Shown here: piece after piece, positions 16,859 through 24,876 of the stretch
How positions within the stretch are numbered: the first letter of the stretch is position 1
How the letters are laid out: the number at the start of each line of letters is the position of its first letter
DNA from: Hymenobacter cheonanensis
Lineage (GTDB): Bacteria > Bacteroidota > Bacteroidia > Cytophagales > Hymenobacteraceae
Direction of reading: 5' to 3'
DNA length: 64,000 bases
Assembly: GCF_030581075.1 (NCBI RefSeq)
Contig: NZ_JAUQSW010000009.1
Location: 62,001 to 126,000 of the forward strand
Program-made: the position numbers and the translations under genes
Notes under the pieces: model-generated
The model's database searches: none
What the model saw: the letters and a program-made list of their open reading frames with translations, nothing else
What the model was told of the DNA's origin: nothing

Positions 16859-18307
16859 CTACTCCGCCGCCGCTGCCTGGCGCAGCTTGCTGTGCTGCTT
16901 GCCGTAGCCGAAGTAGATGGCTAGCCCTATCGCCAGCCACACGCCCAGGCGCAGCCAGGTTTGCCAGGGCAGGCTCAGCATCATGATGAGGCAGGTAAGA
17001 ATGCCCAGGATGGGCACCAGCGGCACCCACGGCGTGCGGAAGCTGCGCGGCGCGTCGGGGTTGGTGCGGCGCATGATGATGACGCCCAGGCACACCATCA
17101 CGAAGGCCAGCAGCGTGCCGATGCTCACCATCTCGCCCACCACATCGAGGGGCACGAAGCCCGCAAACAAGGCAATGAACACCCCTAGCAACAGGTTAGA
17201 CTGCGCGGGCGTGCGAAACTTGGGGTGGATTTTGGAGAAGGCCGGCGGCAGCAGGCCATCTTTCGACATGGAGAAAAATACCCGCGACTGCCCCAGCAAA
17301 TCGACCAGAATCACGGAGGTGAAGCCCACCAGGATGGCCAGGCTAACGGCCCCGCTCAGCCAGGCGTAGGGCGTTTTTTCGATGGCAACGGCTACCGGCG
17401 CGGCGCTGCCCCTAAACTCGGTGTAGTTGGCCACGCCCGTGAGCACGTAGCCGAATAGCACGAATAAGATGGTGCAGACAATGAGGGAGCCCAGAATACC
17501 GATGGGCATGTTGCGCTGCGGGTTTTTGGTTTCCTGCGCCATGGTGGCCACGATGTCGAAGCCGATGAAGACGAAGAAAATAACGCCGGCCCCGCGCAGG
17601 ATACCGCTCCAGCCAAACTCGCCGAAAGTGCCGGTATTTTCCGGGATAAAGGGGTGGTAATTGGCCGGGTCGATGTACTGCCAGCCCAGGGCAATGAACA
17701 CCAGCACCACGGCTACCTTCAGGGCTACTACCAGCGCGTTAAACCAGGCCGAGCCCGACGTGCCCCGGATGACCACGGCCGTGATGGCGAGCACGATGAG
17801 CATGGCCGGCACATTGCCGTAGCCATGCACCACCGCGCCATTGTGCAGCGTGGCCGTTTCGAAGGGCGACAGCACGAAGCGGGCGGGCAGGTGCAGGCCA
17901 TATTTTTCGAGGAAGCTGCGCAGGTAGCCCGCCCAGCTGATGGCCACCGTGGCCGCGCCCACCGAGTATTCGAGCACGAGGTCCCAGCCGATTATCCAGG
18001 CAAACAGCTCGCCCATGGTGGCGTAGGAGTACGTGTAAGCCGAGCCGGCCACCGGTACCATGGCCGCAAACTCGGCGTAGCACAGCGCCGAAAAGGCGCA
18101 GCCCACTGCCGCTACTACGAAGGAAATGGTGATGGCCGGCCCGGCGTGGTTGGCCGCCGCAATGCCCGTGAGCGTGAACAGCCCGGCCCCGATAATAACC
18201 CCAATGCCCAGGGCGATGAGGCTCACGCCGTTGAGGCTGCGCTTGAGCGTGCCCGTGCCCGATTCGGCAGCTTCCTGCCGCAGGAGTTCCAGTGATTTTT
18301 TCAGCAT
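16859..18307 (-). CDS. APC-family amino-acid permease
   Basis: A 482-residue inner-membrane transporter with about 12 transmembrane helices. It starts at ATG 18307 (MLKKSLELLRQ); the frame runs 12 codons further upstream. The N-terminal GIGVIIGAGLF helix and FFVFIGFDIVATMAQETKNPQRNMPIGI are hallmarks of the cationic/neutral amino-acid transporter branch (YfnA, CAT-like). It probably imports amino acids by proton symport; the substrate is not predictable. The nearest good promoter box on this strand is about 380 bases upstream, so the leader may be long. It ends 13 bases from the bidirectional terminator. Confidence 0.88.
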   Translation of the reverse strand: MLKKSLELLRQEAAESGTGTLKRSLNGVSLIALGIGVIIGAGLFTLTGIAAANHAGPAITISFVVAAVGCAFSALCYAEFAAMVPVAGSAYTYSYATMGELFAWIIGWDLVLEYSVGAATVAISWAGYLRSFLEKYGLHLPARFVLSPFETATLHNGAVVHGYGNVPAMLIVLAITAVVIRGTSGSAWFNALVVALKVAVVLVFIALGWQYIDPANYHPFIPENTGTFGEFGWSGILRGAGVIFFVFIGFDIVATMAQETKNPQRNMPIGILGSLIVCTILFVLFGYVLTGVANYTEFRGSAAPVAVAIEKTPYAWLSGAVSLAILVGFTSVILVDLLGQSRVFFSMSKDGLLPPAFSKIHPKFRTPAQSNLLLGVFIALFAGFVPLDVVGEMVSIGTLLAFVMVCLGVIIMRRTNPDAPRSFRTPWVPLVPILGILTCLIMMLSLPWQTWLRLGVWLAIGLAIYFGYGKQHSKLRQAAAAE

Positions 18308-18820
18308 AAATACGATGCGGCGCAGCCTCGCGGCCTGCGCCAAAACGACTGCCCCAGCCGCTGCGCACCCGCGCCCGGCCAGTTGTAGTCAACCCTCTAA
18401 AAATTTGAGATACAACTTGTTGTCACACCGCTAAGCGGCGAACCTTCCCTATCCACAACAGCTAGCCCCGCCGGAGCCAGCCCGCGCCGCAGCGCCGGGA
18501 AATGAGGGGTAGAAACAGGAAGCAAAAGCAGAAAGCGCCACGGGCTTTTATATGGCCGCCATAGTTTGGCGGCCGGTCGGTTGGCACCGTTCCAGCGGGT
18601 GGCTGGGGGTTGCCGGCGCGTCGCAGAGCCTATCTCTCAGCGCCTCTTTATAAAAACAAGCTAGGCTAGCGGCCGGCTCGACTAGGGCAAAGGTACGGCC
18701 GGATGTGGGTTTGGTGAGTGCCACTACCAGCAGGCCGATATATTTGCCGTCACGCCGTGGAATACTCGACCGGCTGGCATCTGGATTAAGAATCTTCCCT
18801 TTTCGCTACTCTTTCTTGCT
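18308..18820. other. 513-base intergenic region with a hairpin and a promoter-like box
   Basis: No convincing gene was seen. It holds a compact hairpin at 18554-18574 (GGCCGCC, seven-base loop, GGCGGCC) and, on the minus strand, a TACCTTTG box at 18688-18695 that could start a long leader for the permease. GCTAG-type words are frequent. The last ~40 bases before the gene at 18821 are T/C-rich and probably form its leader. Confidence 0.6.
18688..18695 (-). promoter_or_regulatory. Possible promoter box upstream of the permease
   Basis: TACCTTTG on the minus strand fits TAnnTTTG and is identical to the boxes before the SRP RNA and ychF. No -33 TTG is seen. The start codon of the permease lies ~380 bases downstream, unusually far. 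Confidence 0.35.
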
Positions 18821-19684
18821 ATGGCCGCTCCCGCTTACTTCCCGCTTGTCACCTCCCTTTTGCGCCTGGCCCTGGCGGCGCCGGCGGCCGAGCCGCCCAC
18901 CGAGGCCATTTTGCAGGAAGGCCTGACGCTGTACCAGTCGGAGCGCGCAGCCTGGGTAGCTACCGACCTGATGCTGGCCACTACCCTCGACCGCAGCCAG
19001 CTTGGGGGCTACCTCACTTATTTTCGGGGCGACTCGGTATGCACCATCTTTTGGAATAAAGAATCGGCGGGGCAGGCCGGCACGCCCCTGGTAGCCAGCT
19101 ACCTTTTTCCGCGCCAGGATGTGCGCGTGGGCACCAGCCGCTTTCAGCCGCTGGGGGTTTTCAGCCCCGCCGAGGCGCGGCTCTATGGCATTCGGCAGGC
19201 GGCGCTGGCCAGCATCAACGCGCACCGCCAGGAGTTTCCGGTACCGGCCAATACCTCCCTGAACCTGGACCTGCTCGATGACCCTAGCGGCACACGGGTG
19301 TACGTGCTCACTGGCCCGCAGCAGGGCAGCCTGGTGCCCATCGGCAACGACCACCTGCTCACGTTTGACCCCGCCGGCAAGCTCACGGCAGTTGAGCGCC
19401 TGCACAACAGCTACTTGCCTCTGAGCTGGGATGCCGGCCAGGCGCCGGGCGCCATCCGGGGCATGATGCACTCGCACCTGGCGGCCCACCCCTACATCAC
19501 CGCTACCGACATTTGCAACGTGCTGCTGTACCGCCCGGCGGGCTGCACGCAGCACTTGGTCGTTGGACAGGACTACGTATCCATTTTCGACCTCGAAAAG
19601 CAGCAGCTAGCCATCCTCACCCGCAAGGCCTACGAGCGCATGGCCAAATCAGTGGGGCAGCCCGCCGCGCTCCCAGGCCGCTAG
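18821..19684 (+). CDS. Unknown protein with hydrophobic N-terminus
   Basis: A 287-residue protein I do not recognise. The first ~27 residues are hydrophobic and end in a run of Ala/Pro (MAAPAYFPLVTSLLRLALAA), compatible with a signal peptide or anchor. The rest is mixed alpha/beta without low complexity. A late block MMHSHLAAHPYITATDI resembles the HxH region and following D of JAB1/MPN metalloproteases, but other signature residues are not evident, so this is only a hint. The 3' end overlaps the convergent HD-domain gene by 36 bases. Codon use and the C-TAG stop match the neighbours. A real gene is likely because the frame keeps the local codon style throughout. Confidence 0.6.
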   Translation: MAAPAYFPLVTSLLRLALAAPAAEPPTEAILQEGLTLYQSERAAWVATDLMLATTLDRSQLGGYLTYFRGDSVCTIFWNKESAGQAGTPLVASYLFPRQDVRVGTSRFQPLGVFSPAEARLYGIRQAALASINAHRQEFPVPANTSLNLDLLDDPSGTRVYVLTGPQQGSLVPIGNDHLLTFDPAGKLTAVERLHNSYLPLSWDAGQAPGAIRGMMHSHLAAHPYITATDICNVLLYRPAGCTQHLVVGQDYVSIFDLEKQQLAILTRKAYERMAKSVGQPAALPGR

Positions 19685-20308
19685 CTCGGCTTGCAGGTTG
19701 CGGCGGGCGGGCGCATCGAGCTCGGCGCGCAAAGCGGGCGTATGGTAGAGCACCGGCGCGTCGAGCAGCCTGGCCAGCACCTTGCGCCGGCCGGGGCGGT
19801 AGAGCAGGTCGGGCACCAGCTGATACTCGCGGCGCACCTGGCGGGCATAGTCCCAGTACGCGGCCTCGGGCGCGCCCAGGATGCTGAGGTCGGCATCCAG
19901 AAACAGCAGCAGGTCGGCATCGCCGGGCGGCTGGGGCTGGGTATGGTCCTGGCTGCGCCGGATAAAGTCGGCCACGCGGGCCTGGCGGGCGGGCTCCAGG
20001 GTGGTTTGCTGCAGAAAAGCCAGCGCCCACTCGGCGCTTTTGGCCTCGTTGTCCGAACCCAGGGCATTATACACAACGTCGTGGTACCAGATGGCCAGCT
20101 CCACCACGGCCGCATCCTGCAAGGGAAAATCGGCCACCTTATCCAGCAGATTATGAAGGTGCTGCAAGGTGTGGTAATGCCGTTGCGGCGCCGAATAAGC
20201 ATCCATCACGCGCACGCGCTCGGCCTCACGGCGGGTGTAGTCGGGCTGAAATGGCTCCGTGAGCTGATGCCAGTGACGGCCAAGGTCGAACGAATTGAAC
20301 GTACTCAT
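19649..20308 (-). CDS. HD-superfamily metal-dependent phosphohydrolase
   Basis: A 219-residue protein with the His-rich first helix HYHTLQHLHNLL and the HD pair IWYHDVVYNALGSDNEAKSAEWA, followed by LDADLSILG. This is the pattern of predicted HD-superfamily hydrolases such as E. coli YfdR-like and eukaryotic N-methyl-D-aspartate-receptor-like HD proteins. The substrate is unknown; phosphomonoesters or nucleotides are usual for the fold. ATG 20308 is the start. The gene is 14 bases downstream of the WlbA-like gene on the same strand and overlaps the convergent gene at 18821 by 36 bases. Confidence 0.8.
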   Translation of the reverse strand: MSTFNSFDLGRHWHQLTEPFQPDYTRREAERVRVMDAYSAPQRHYHTLQHLHNLLDKVADFPLQDAAVVELAIWYHDVVYNALGSDNEAKSAEWALAFLQQTTLEPARQARVADFIRRSQDHTQPQPPGDADLLLFLDADLSILGAPEAAYWDYARQVRREYQLVPDLLYRPGRRKVLARLLDAPVLYHTPALRAELDAPARRNLQAELAAWERGGLPH

Positions 20309-20322
20309 GACGAGGAAGGGAG

Positions 20323-21360
20323 CTAGCGAAGGGCGTAAATGCGTTCGATAATCTCGACCACCTTCAGGCCTTCGAGGGCGTTGGTGGTAGCGGTGCTGCG
20401 GTTTTGCACGGTATTCACCACGTTGTCAATCACCTGCACATGGTTGGCGGCCGAGCCCTGGTAGGGGCCGTAGTCGTTGGCGGGGTTGGTGGGCGGCAGC
20501 CGGGGCAGCTCATAGTCTTGCAGGTGGCAGTACTCGACCTTGTCGAGGTACTGCCCCCCTAGCTTGAGCGCGCCGCGGGCGGCCACCACCGTAAGGGAGC
20601 TTTCGAGGTTGCGGTCCCACACGGCGGTGCTGTAGCTGAGCGTGCCGCTGCCCCCGCGCACAAGGTCGAAGGAAACGAGGCCACTATCCTCAAACTCGGT
20701 GATGCCCTGGTGGTTAAAATCGCGAAAGCGCGCCGTGATGTTGGTGATATCGCCAAATACCCAGTACAGCAAATCCACGAAGTGGCTGAACTGCGTGAAG
20801 AGCGTGCCGCCATCCAGGGCTTGGGTGCCGCGCCAGCCGCCGGGCTGGTAATAGCGCGCATCGCGGTTCCAGAAGCAGTTGAGCTGCACCAGAAACACCT
20901 CCCCTAGCCGGCCTTCGCCAACCACCTGCTTGAGCCAGGCGGCGGGCGGCGAGTAGCGGTTTTGCATCACGCCGAAGGCCAGCCGGCCGGTTTGCCGGGC
21001 CGTGTGCACAATAAGCTCGGCGGCGGCGGTGTGCAGGGCAATGGGCTTTTCGATGACCACGTGCAGGCCGGCGCGCAGGCCCGCCACGGCCTGCGGCGCG
21101 TGCAGGCCATTGGGCGTGGCTACGGTGAGCACGTCGGCAGCGGGGCCGCTTAGCAAGTATTCTTCTAAAGAGCGGAAAAACGGCACGCCCGAAAATTCAG
21201 CCGCGAGGCCGGCCCGCAATTCTTCGCGCACGTCGATGAGCGCCACCAGGCTGGCGCCGGCGTGGCGCGCCACCAGCGCCGCGTGGCGCCGGCCAATGTG
21301 GCCCACGCCGCAAATAGCGAAGCGAACAGGTGCGGCAGAAACCTCAGCAGAGATAGTCAA
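20323..21360 (-). CDS. Gfo/Idh/MocA oxidoreductase, WlbA/WbpB-like
   Basis: A 345-residue NAD(P)-dependent dehydrogenase. The Rossmann part has CGVGHIGRRH and the EKPIAL motif with the catalytic Lys; the C-terminal part has FWNRDARYYQPGGWRGT, DGGTLFTQFSHFVDLL and EDSG, which match the WlbA/WbpB branch. That branch oxidises C3 of UDP-N-acetylglucosaminuronic acid. The DegT aminotransferase at 21721 is the natural partner that would aminate the product. The start appears to be TTG 21360, since no in-frame ATG lies near. The pair belongs to a minus-strand run with a glycosyltransferase and FtsE. Function in an amino-sugar uronate pathway is a good inference, but the later enzymes (acetyltransferase, epimerase) are not in the window. 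Confidence 0.82.
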   Translation of the reverse strand: MTISAEVSAAPVRFAICGVGHIGRRHAALVARHAGASLVALIDVREELRAGLAAEFSGVPFFRSLEEYLLSGPAADVLTVATPNGLHAPQAVAGLRAGLHVVIEKPIALHTAAAELIVHTARQTGRLAFGVMQNRYSPPAAWLKQVVGEGRLGEVFLVQLNCFWNRDARYYQPGGWRGTQALDGGTLFTQFSHFVDLLYWVFGDITNITARFRDFNHQGITEFEDSGLVSFDLVRGGSGTLSYSTAVWDRNLESSLTVVAARGALKLGGQYLDKVEYCHLQDYELPRLPPTNPANDYGPYQGSAANHVQVIDNVVNTVQNRSTATTNALEGLKVVEIIERIYALR

Positions 21361-21381
21361 AGTCAGCTACCTATAATAAAC

Positions 21382-21705
21382 TTAAAGTGCCCTGAACAGG
21401 AGAAATAGTAGCCACAGCCACAACGGCAGCAGCCCCAAAAGTAGGTCCGACTTCGGCATAGGCGCGTGGTTTCGGCGCAGCACGCGCTCCAGCGCCACCA
21501 GGCTAAAAAACCCGGCGTGCAGCAATAGGAACAACAGCGGGATTACGATAAGGAAAGCCCCCTCACCCTCGTAGCCGTGCGGTGAATTCTTGTGCACATC
21601 GGCCGTAAAGCTTCTTAGCTGCCACCAGTAGCCAACGGTAACCAGCAACGACACTCCGGCAATGATGGCGTGATGCCGGATGTAGGGTGGGCGAGCGGTT
21701 TGCAT
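21382..21705 (-). CDS. Small membrane protein
   Basis: A 107-residue protein with three hydrophobic segments (AIIAGVSLLVTVGYWW, FLIVIPLLFLLLHAGFFSL, LLLGLLPLWLWLLFLLF). No family is recognised. It sits between the DegT aminotransferase (15 bases upstream on the same strand) and the WlbA-like gene, so it is probably cotranscribed. It could be an accessory subunit of glycan assembly, or unrelated. Confidence 0.6.
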   Translation of the reverse strand: MQTARPPYIRHHAIIAGVSLLVTVGYWWQLRSFTADVHKNSPHGYEGEGAFLIVIPLLFLLLHAGFFSLVALERVLRRNHAPMPKSDLLLGLLPLWLWLLFLLFRAL

Positions 21706-21720
21706 GCCGCTTTATTCACC

Positions 21721-22836
21721 TCACCCCATGAAGTAACCCAGCTGCGTCACAATGTGCGCCTGCTGCTCCGCCGCTAGCCCCGGGTGCACGGGCAGCGACA
21801 GCACCTGCCCGCACAGCCGCTCGGCCACCGGAAACTGCCCTGGCTGGTAGCCCAGGTACGCATATGCCGGCTGCTGGTGCACCGGCAGCGGGTAGTACAC
21901 GGCGCTCGGAATACCCTGGGTTTTCAGGTGCGCCTGCAGGGCATCGCGCCGGCCCTTGCCTTCTACTTTGATGGTGTACTGATGAAACACGTGGCTGCTG
22001 CGCGCATCGCGCACCGGAATTTGCAGGCCCGGCAGGCTAGCCAGCGCGGCATCGTAGCGGGCGGCCACGGCCTGGCGGCGGCGCTGGGCGGCGGGCAGGT
22101 GGCGCAGCTTCACGCGCAGCAGGGCGGCTTGCAGGGTATCGAGGCGCGAGTTGAGGCCGATGCGCTGGTGCAGGTATTTCTGGCTCTGGCCGTGGTTGGC
22201 CAGCTGGCGCAGCAGGTCGGCGCTAGCCGCGTCGCGGGTGAATAGCGCGCCGCCATCGCCCAGGCAGCCCAGGTTTTTGCTTGGGAAGAACGACGTAGTA
22301 CCTACCTCGCCCACCGTGCCAGCGTAGGCCGCGGCGCCGCTGGCGAAGGCAAAAGTGGCCCCTAGCGCCTGCGCATTATCCTCAATCAAGGCCACCCCGG
22401 CCGTCCGGCAAATAGCCGTCAGCTCTTCTAAATCAGCACATTGCCCAAATAAATGCACGGCCACTACGGCCCCGGTGCGCGGCGTGAGGGCGGCGCGCAC
22501 GGCCGCCGGGTCTACGTTGAAGGTATCGGGCAACACGTCGACCAACACCGGCCTAAGGCCTAGCAGCGCGGCGGCCTCCAGGGTGGCCACGTAGGTGAAG
22601 GCCGGCACAATCACCTCGGCGCCGGGCGGCAGCCCCAGGCTCAGCAGGGCCAGCGTAAGGGCGTCGGTGCCATTGGCGCAGGGCACCACGTGCGCGCCAC
22701 CCAGGTGCGCGCCCAGTTCGGCGGCAAACGCGCCCACGGCTGGCCCCTGGATGAAGGCCGCCTCCCGCATAGTGTCACGCCAGGCGGCATCCAGCTCGGC
22801 CTGGTAGGCGGCGTGCTCGGCCGCGAGGTCGAGCAT
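21721..22836 (-). CDS. DegT/DnrJ/EryC1/StrS aminotransferase, WbpE-like
   Basis: A 371-residue PLP-dependent sugar aminotransferase from ATG 22836; an upstream TTG at 22872 would add 12 residues including an I-S pair that aligns with the usual IPxxDL start. Visible landmarks are PCANGTDALTLAL, VPAFTYVATLEAA, LIEDNAQALGA and the Schiff-base Lys in SFFPSKNLGCLGDGGA. The sequence style is that of WbpE/WlbC enzymes that put an amino group on C3 of a UDP-keto-uronate, fitting the WlbA-like dehydrogenase downstream. A TATCTTTG promoter box at 22887-22894 favours the ATG start, because the TTG would leave only ~10 leader bases. Confidence 0.85.
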   Translation of the reverse strand: MLDLAAEHAAYQAELDAAWRDTMREAAFIQGPAVGAFAAELGAHLGGAHVVPCANGTDALTLALLSLGLPPGAEVIVPAFTYVATLEAAALLGLRPVLVDVLPDTFNVDPAAVRAALTPRTGAVVAVHLFGQCADLEELTAICRTAGVALIEDNAQALGATFAFASGAAAYAGTVGEVGTTSFFPSKNLGCLGDGGALFTRDAASADLLRQLANHGQSQKYLHQRIGLNSRLDTLQAALLRVKLRHLPAAQRRRQAVAARYDAALASLPGLQIPVRDARSSHVFHQYTIKVEGKGRRDALQAHLKTQGIPSAVYYPLPVHQQPAYAYLGYQPGQFPVAERLCGQVLSLPVHPGLAAEQQAHIVTQLGYFMG

Positions 22837-22886
22837 AGAAATGGGTGATAAATCGGGCAAGGCAACGGGCAAAAAACGGCGAACAC

Positions 22887-22894
22887 CAAAGATA
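22887..22894 (-). promoter_or_regulatory. Promoter -7 box of the DegT aminotransferase gene
   Basis: TATCTTTG on the minus strand matches TAnnTTTG exactly and lies 50 bases before ATG 22836. No clear -33 TTG is seen. It overlaps the space just after the divergent end of the glycosyltransferase gene. Confidence 0.5.
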
Positions 22895-22912
22895 CTGGCC
22901 GCTTCGGCGCAG

Positions 22913-23821
22913 CTATGCCACTTCCTGCAGCAGCCACAGCAGCTTCAGCGCATCGAGGGCGCGCAGGCTGGGGCGGGCGCCCAGCAGGTGGCGCCGCAAC
23001 GCCGGCTCCAGGGCGGCCAGGGTGGCGCGGGCCGGGCCGGCTAGGCCGGCGGCGCGCAGCCGGGCGGCCGTGCGGGCCAGCCGCGTGTCGGCCCCTAGCC
23101 CATCGGCGCGCAGCACCTGGGCCAGATTGCGCACCGCCTGGCGGCTTTTTTCCAGAAAATCAGGGGCGGGCTCCAAGCCATCGTGCAGCACGGGGTTGTC
23201 GAGGTGGCATACCGCCACGCCGGCCCGCGCCAGCTCCAGCCCAAAACGGGTGTCTTCGTGGCCGTAGCCGCTCAGGCGCTCATCAAGCGGAAAGCGACCC
23301 AGCAACTCCTTCCGCAGCAACGCATTATTGATGGTGAGTTGGCTAGTAGGCGCCAGCTGGCGCAGAGCAGCCGGGCGCATTTCGCGGGCGCGGCCGTAGT
23401 GCCAGCGCAGGTACAGCGCGGGGCTAGCGGGCGGCGTGGCTTCGTAGGTAGTGCCACCGCTAAAAAGGGCGGCCGGCTGCGCGCGCACGGCCTGTGCATA
23501 GCGCGTCAGAAACTGGTCGTCAGGCAGCAGGCTGTCGTTGTCAAGCAGCAGCAGCCACTCGTAGCGGGCGCGGGCGGCTAGCTGGTTGCGAATGGCGGCG
23601 CGGCCCACATTGGCCGGCAGCTCTTCGTACTGTACGCCCGGCAGGCCGGCCAACAACCGATTTTGGGCTCGGTATTCTTCCGCCGACTTATCATCCAAGA
23701 GCCTGATTTCGACCGGGCCCGGCCAGTCGGCCACTTGCGCCAGCAATGCCTGCACCAGCGCCGCTGCCGCGCGGTTGAAAACGGGAATCAGAATGGAGAG
23801 GCCGGCTGGCATATGCACCAT
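22913..23821 (-). CDS. Family 2 glycosyltransferase
   Basis: A 302-residue GT-A glycosyltransferase. It starts SILIPVFNRAAAALV, carries LLDDKSAEEYR, then NVGRAAIRNQLAARARYEWLLLLDNDS, which contains the DxD-type metal site (DND), and the acceptor-side LSGYGHEDTRFGLELAR with the catalytic-base ED pair. These are the marks of GT2. ATG 23821 or the ATG at 23812 may be used. It follows ftsE by seven bases on the same strand, an odd combination that also occurs by simple operon packing. It may use the sugar made by the WlbA/WbpE-like pair. Confidence 0.88.
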   Translation of the reverse strand: MVHMPAGLSILIPVFNRAAAALVQALLAQVADWPGPVEIRLLDDKSAEEYRAQNRLLAGLPGVQYEELPANVGRAAIRNQLAARARYEWLLLLDNDSLLPDDQFLTRYAQAVRAQPAALFSGGTTYEATPPASPALYLRWHYGRAREMRPAALRQLAPTSQLTINNALLRKELLGRFPLDERLSGYGHEDTRFGLELARAGVAVCHLDNPVLHDGLEPAPDFLEKSRQAVRNLAQVLRADGLGADTRLARTAARLRAAGLAGPARATLAALEPALRRHLLGARPSLRALDALKLLWLLQEVA

Positions 23822-23828
23822 GCCGGGG

Positions 23829-24506
23829 CTAGCGGCGGCCCGAGTCCAGCAGCTGCCCGCCCTGGCAGGTCAGCACCCGGTGCGGGTGTTTTTCGAGCAG
23901 CTGAAAATTGTGCGTAGCCATGAGAATGGCCGTGCCCGCGTGGTTAATTTCGGCAAACAGCTCCATGATACCCTCGGCCACCTCGGGGTCGAGGTTGCCG
24001 GTGGGCTCGTCGGCCAGCAGCAAGGCGGGCTCGTTGAGCAGGGCGCGGGCAATAACTACGCGCTGCTGCTCGCCGCCCGAGAGGCGGTACGGCATGCGCC
24101 CTCCCACGCCGCTCAGGCCCACCTGGGTTAGTACTTCCTGCACGCGCTGCTGCTTGCGGGCCTTGCCGCGCCAGCCGGTGGCGTTGAGCACAAAAAGCAG
24201 GTTTTCGGCCACCGAGCGGTCGCTTAGCAGCTGAAAATCCTGAAACACGATGCCCAGCCGCCGGCGTAGGTACGGCACCTTGCGGGCCGGCAGGCTAGGC
24301 AGGTCGTAGCCCGCCACCGCGCCGCGCCCCACCAGCAGCGGCAGGTCGGCATACAGGGTTTTGAGCAGCGACGACTTGCCGGCGCCGGTGCGCCCCACCA
24401 GGTAGGCAAACTCGCTCTTTTCCAGCTCAAAAGATACGTTTTCCAGCACCGCCCGCTCTTCCTGGGTTATGGTGGCACCGTGCAGCTCAACAATTGGCTC
24501 GGTCAT
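23829..24506 (-). CDS. ftsE: FtsE-like cell-division ABC ATPase
   Basis: A 225-residue ABC ATPase with Walker A GRTGAGKSS, Q loop (VFQDFQLL), signature LSGGEQQRV, Walker B ALLLADEPTGNLDP and switch His (MATHNF). The short length and the FQDFQLL / DEPTGNLDP blocks fit FtsE, which works with the membrane protein FtsX to control peptidoglycan hydrolases during division. ftsX is not in the window. It follows the 67-residue gene after five bases and precedes a GT2 gene by seven bases, so the three are cotranscribed. Confidence 0.85.
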   Translation of the reverse strand: MTEPIVELHGATITQEERAVLENVSFELEKSEFAYLVGRTGAGKSSLLKTLYADLPLLVGRGAVAGYDLPSLPARKVPYLRRRLGIVFQDFQLLSDRSVAENLLFVLNATGWRGKARKQQRVQEVLTQVGLSGVGGRMPYRLSGGEQQRVVIARALLNEPALLLADEPTGNLDPEVAEGIMELFAEINHAGTAILMATHNFQLLEKHPHRVLTCQGGQLLDSGRR

Positions 24507-24511
24507 GGCAA

Positions 24512-24715
24512 TCAGAGTTCAAGCTTGCGCAGCTTCCCAAATTCCAGCTCCGAAATAACGGCGGCCAGTGGCACTTCCTGGCCTTCCAGGCCGTAGCGGT
24601 GCAGGTCTTTGAGCGGCCGGTCGGCCCGGAAATAGGCAATCAGCACGAAATTCTCGTCGCGCAGTTGGATGTAATCCGGAATCTTGGCCTTGCCTTTTAC
24701 TTTGATAATGTACAC
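24512..24715 (-). CDS. Small conserved protein upstream of ftsE
   Basis: A 67-residue protein (GTG start at 24715) with an MYIIKVKGKAKIPDYIQLRD start and a C-terminal ISELEFGKLRKLEL helix. It contains no membrane segment. I believe similar small proteins precede ftsE in other Bacteroidota, but cannot check this here. It is translated five bases before ftsE. The leader upstream is the AACTCGTAACT-type repeat sequence and a long palindromic element. Confidence 0.7.
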   Translation of the reverse strand: MYIIKVKGKAKIPDYIQLRDENFVLIAYFRADRPLKDLHRYGLEGQEVPLAAVISELEFGKLRKLEL

Positions 24716-24736
24716 CTTACGAGTTAGTTACGAGTT

Positions 24737-24854
24737 AAAACGTCTGTCATTGCGAGGCGGAACGACGAAGCAATCTTTCCGTAGCGTCTGTGGCATTGCC
24801 CTAGCCAGCAGGAAAGATTGCTTCGTCGTTCCTCCTCGCAATGACAGACGTTTT
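24737..24854. repeat. Palindromic element A (TGTCATTGCGAG family)
   Basis: Two 44-base arms (24737-24780 and 24811-24854) are reverse complements with one mismatch, around a 30-base loop. The outer arm carries CGTCTGTCATTGCGAG, the inner arm GACGAAGCAATCTTTCC. A T-run follows, so it could also act as a terminator for the minus- or plus-strand neighbours. Confidence 0.9.
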
Positions 24855-24876
24855 TTAACCAATAACCTGGTGTTTG

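Noticed and set aside
17654..18295. Plus-strand open frame of 213 residues opposite the permease
   Set aside because: Antisense of transmembrane helices; no motifs.
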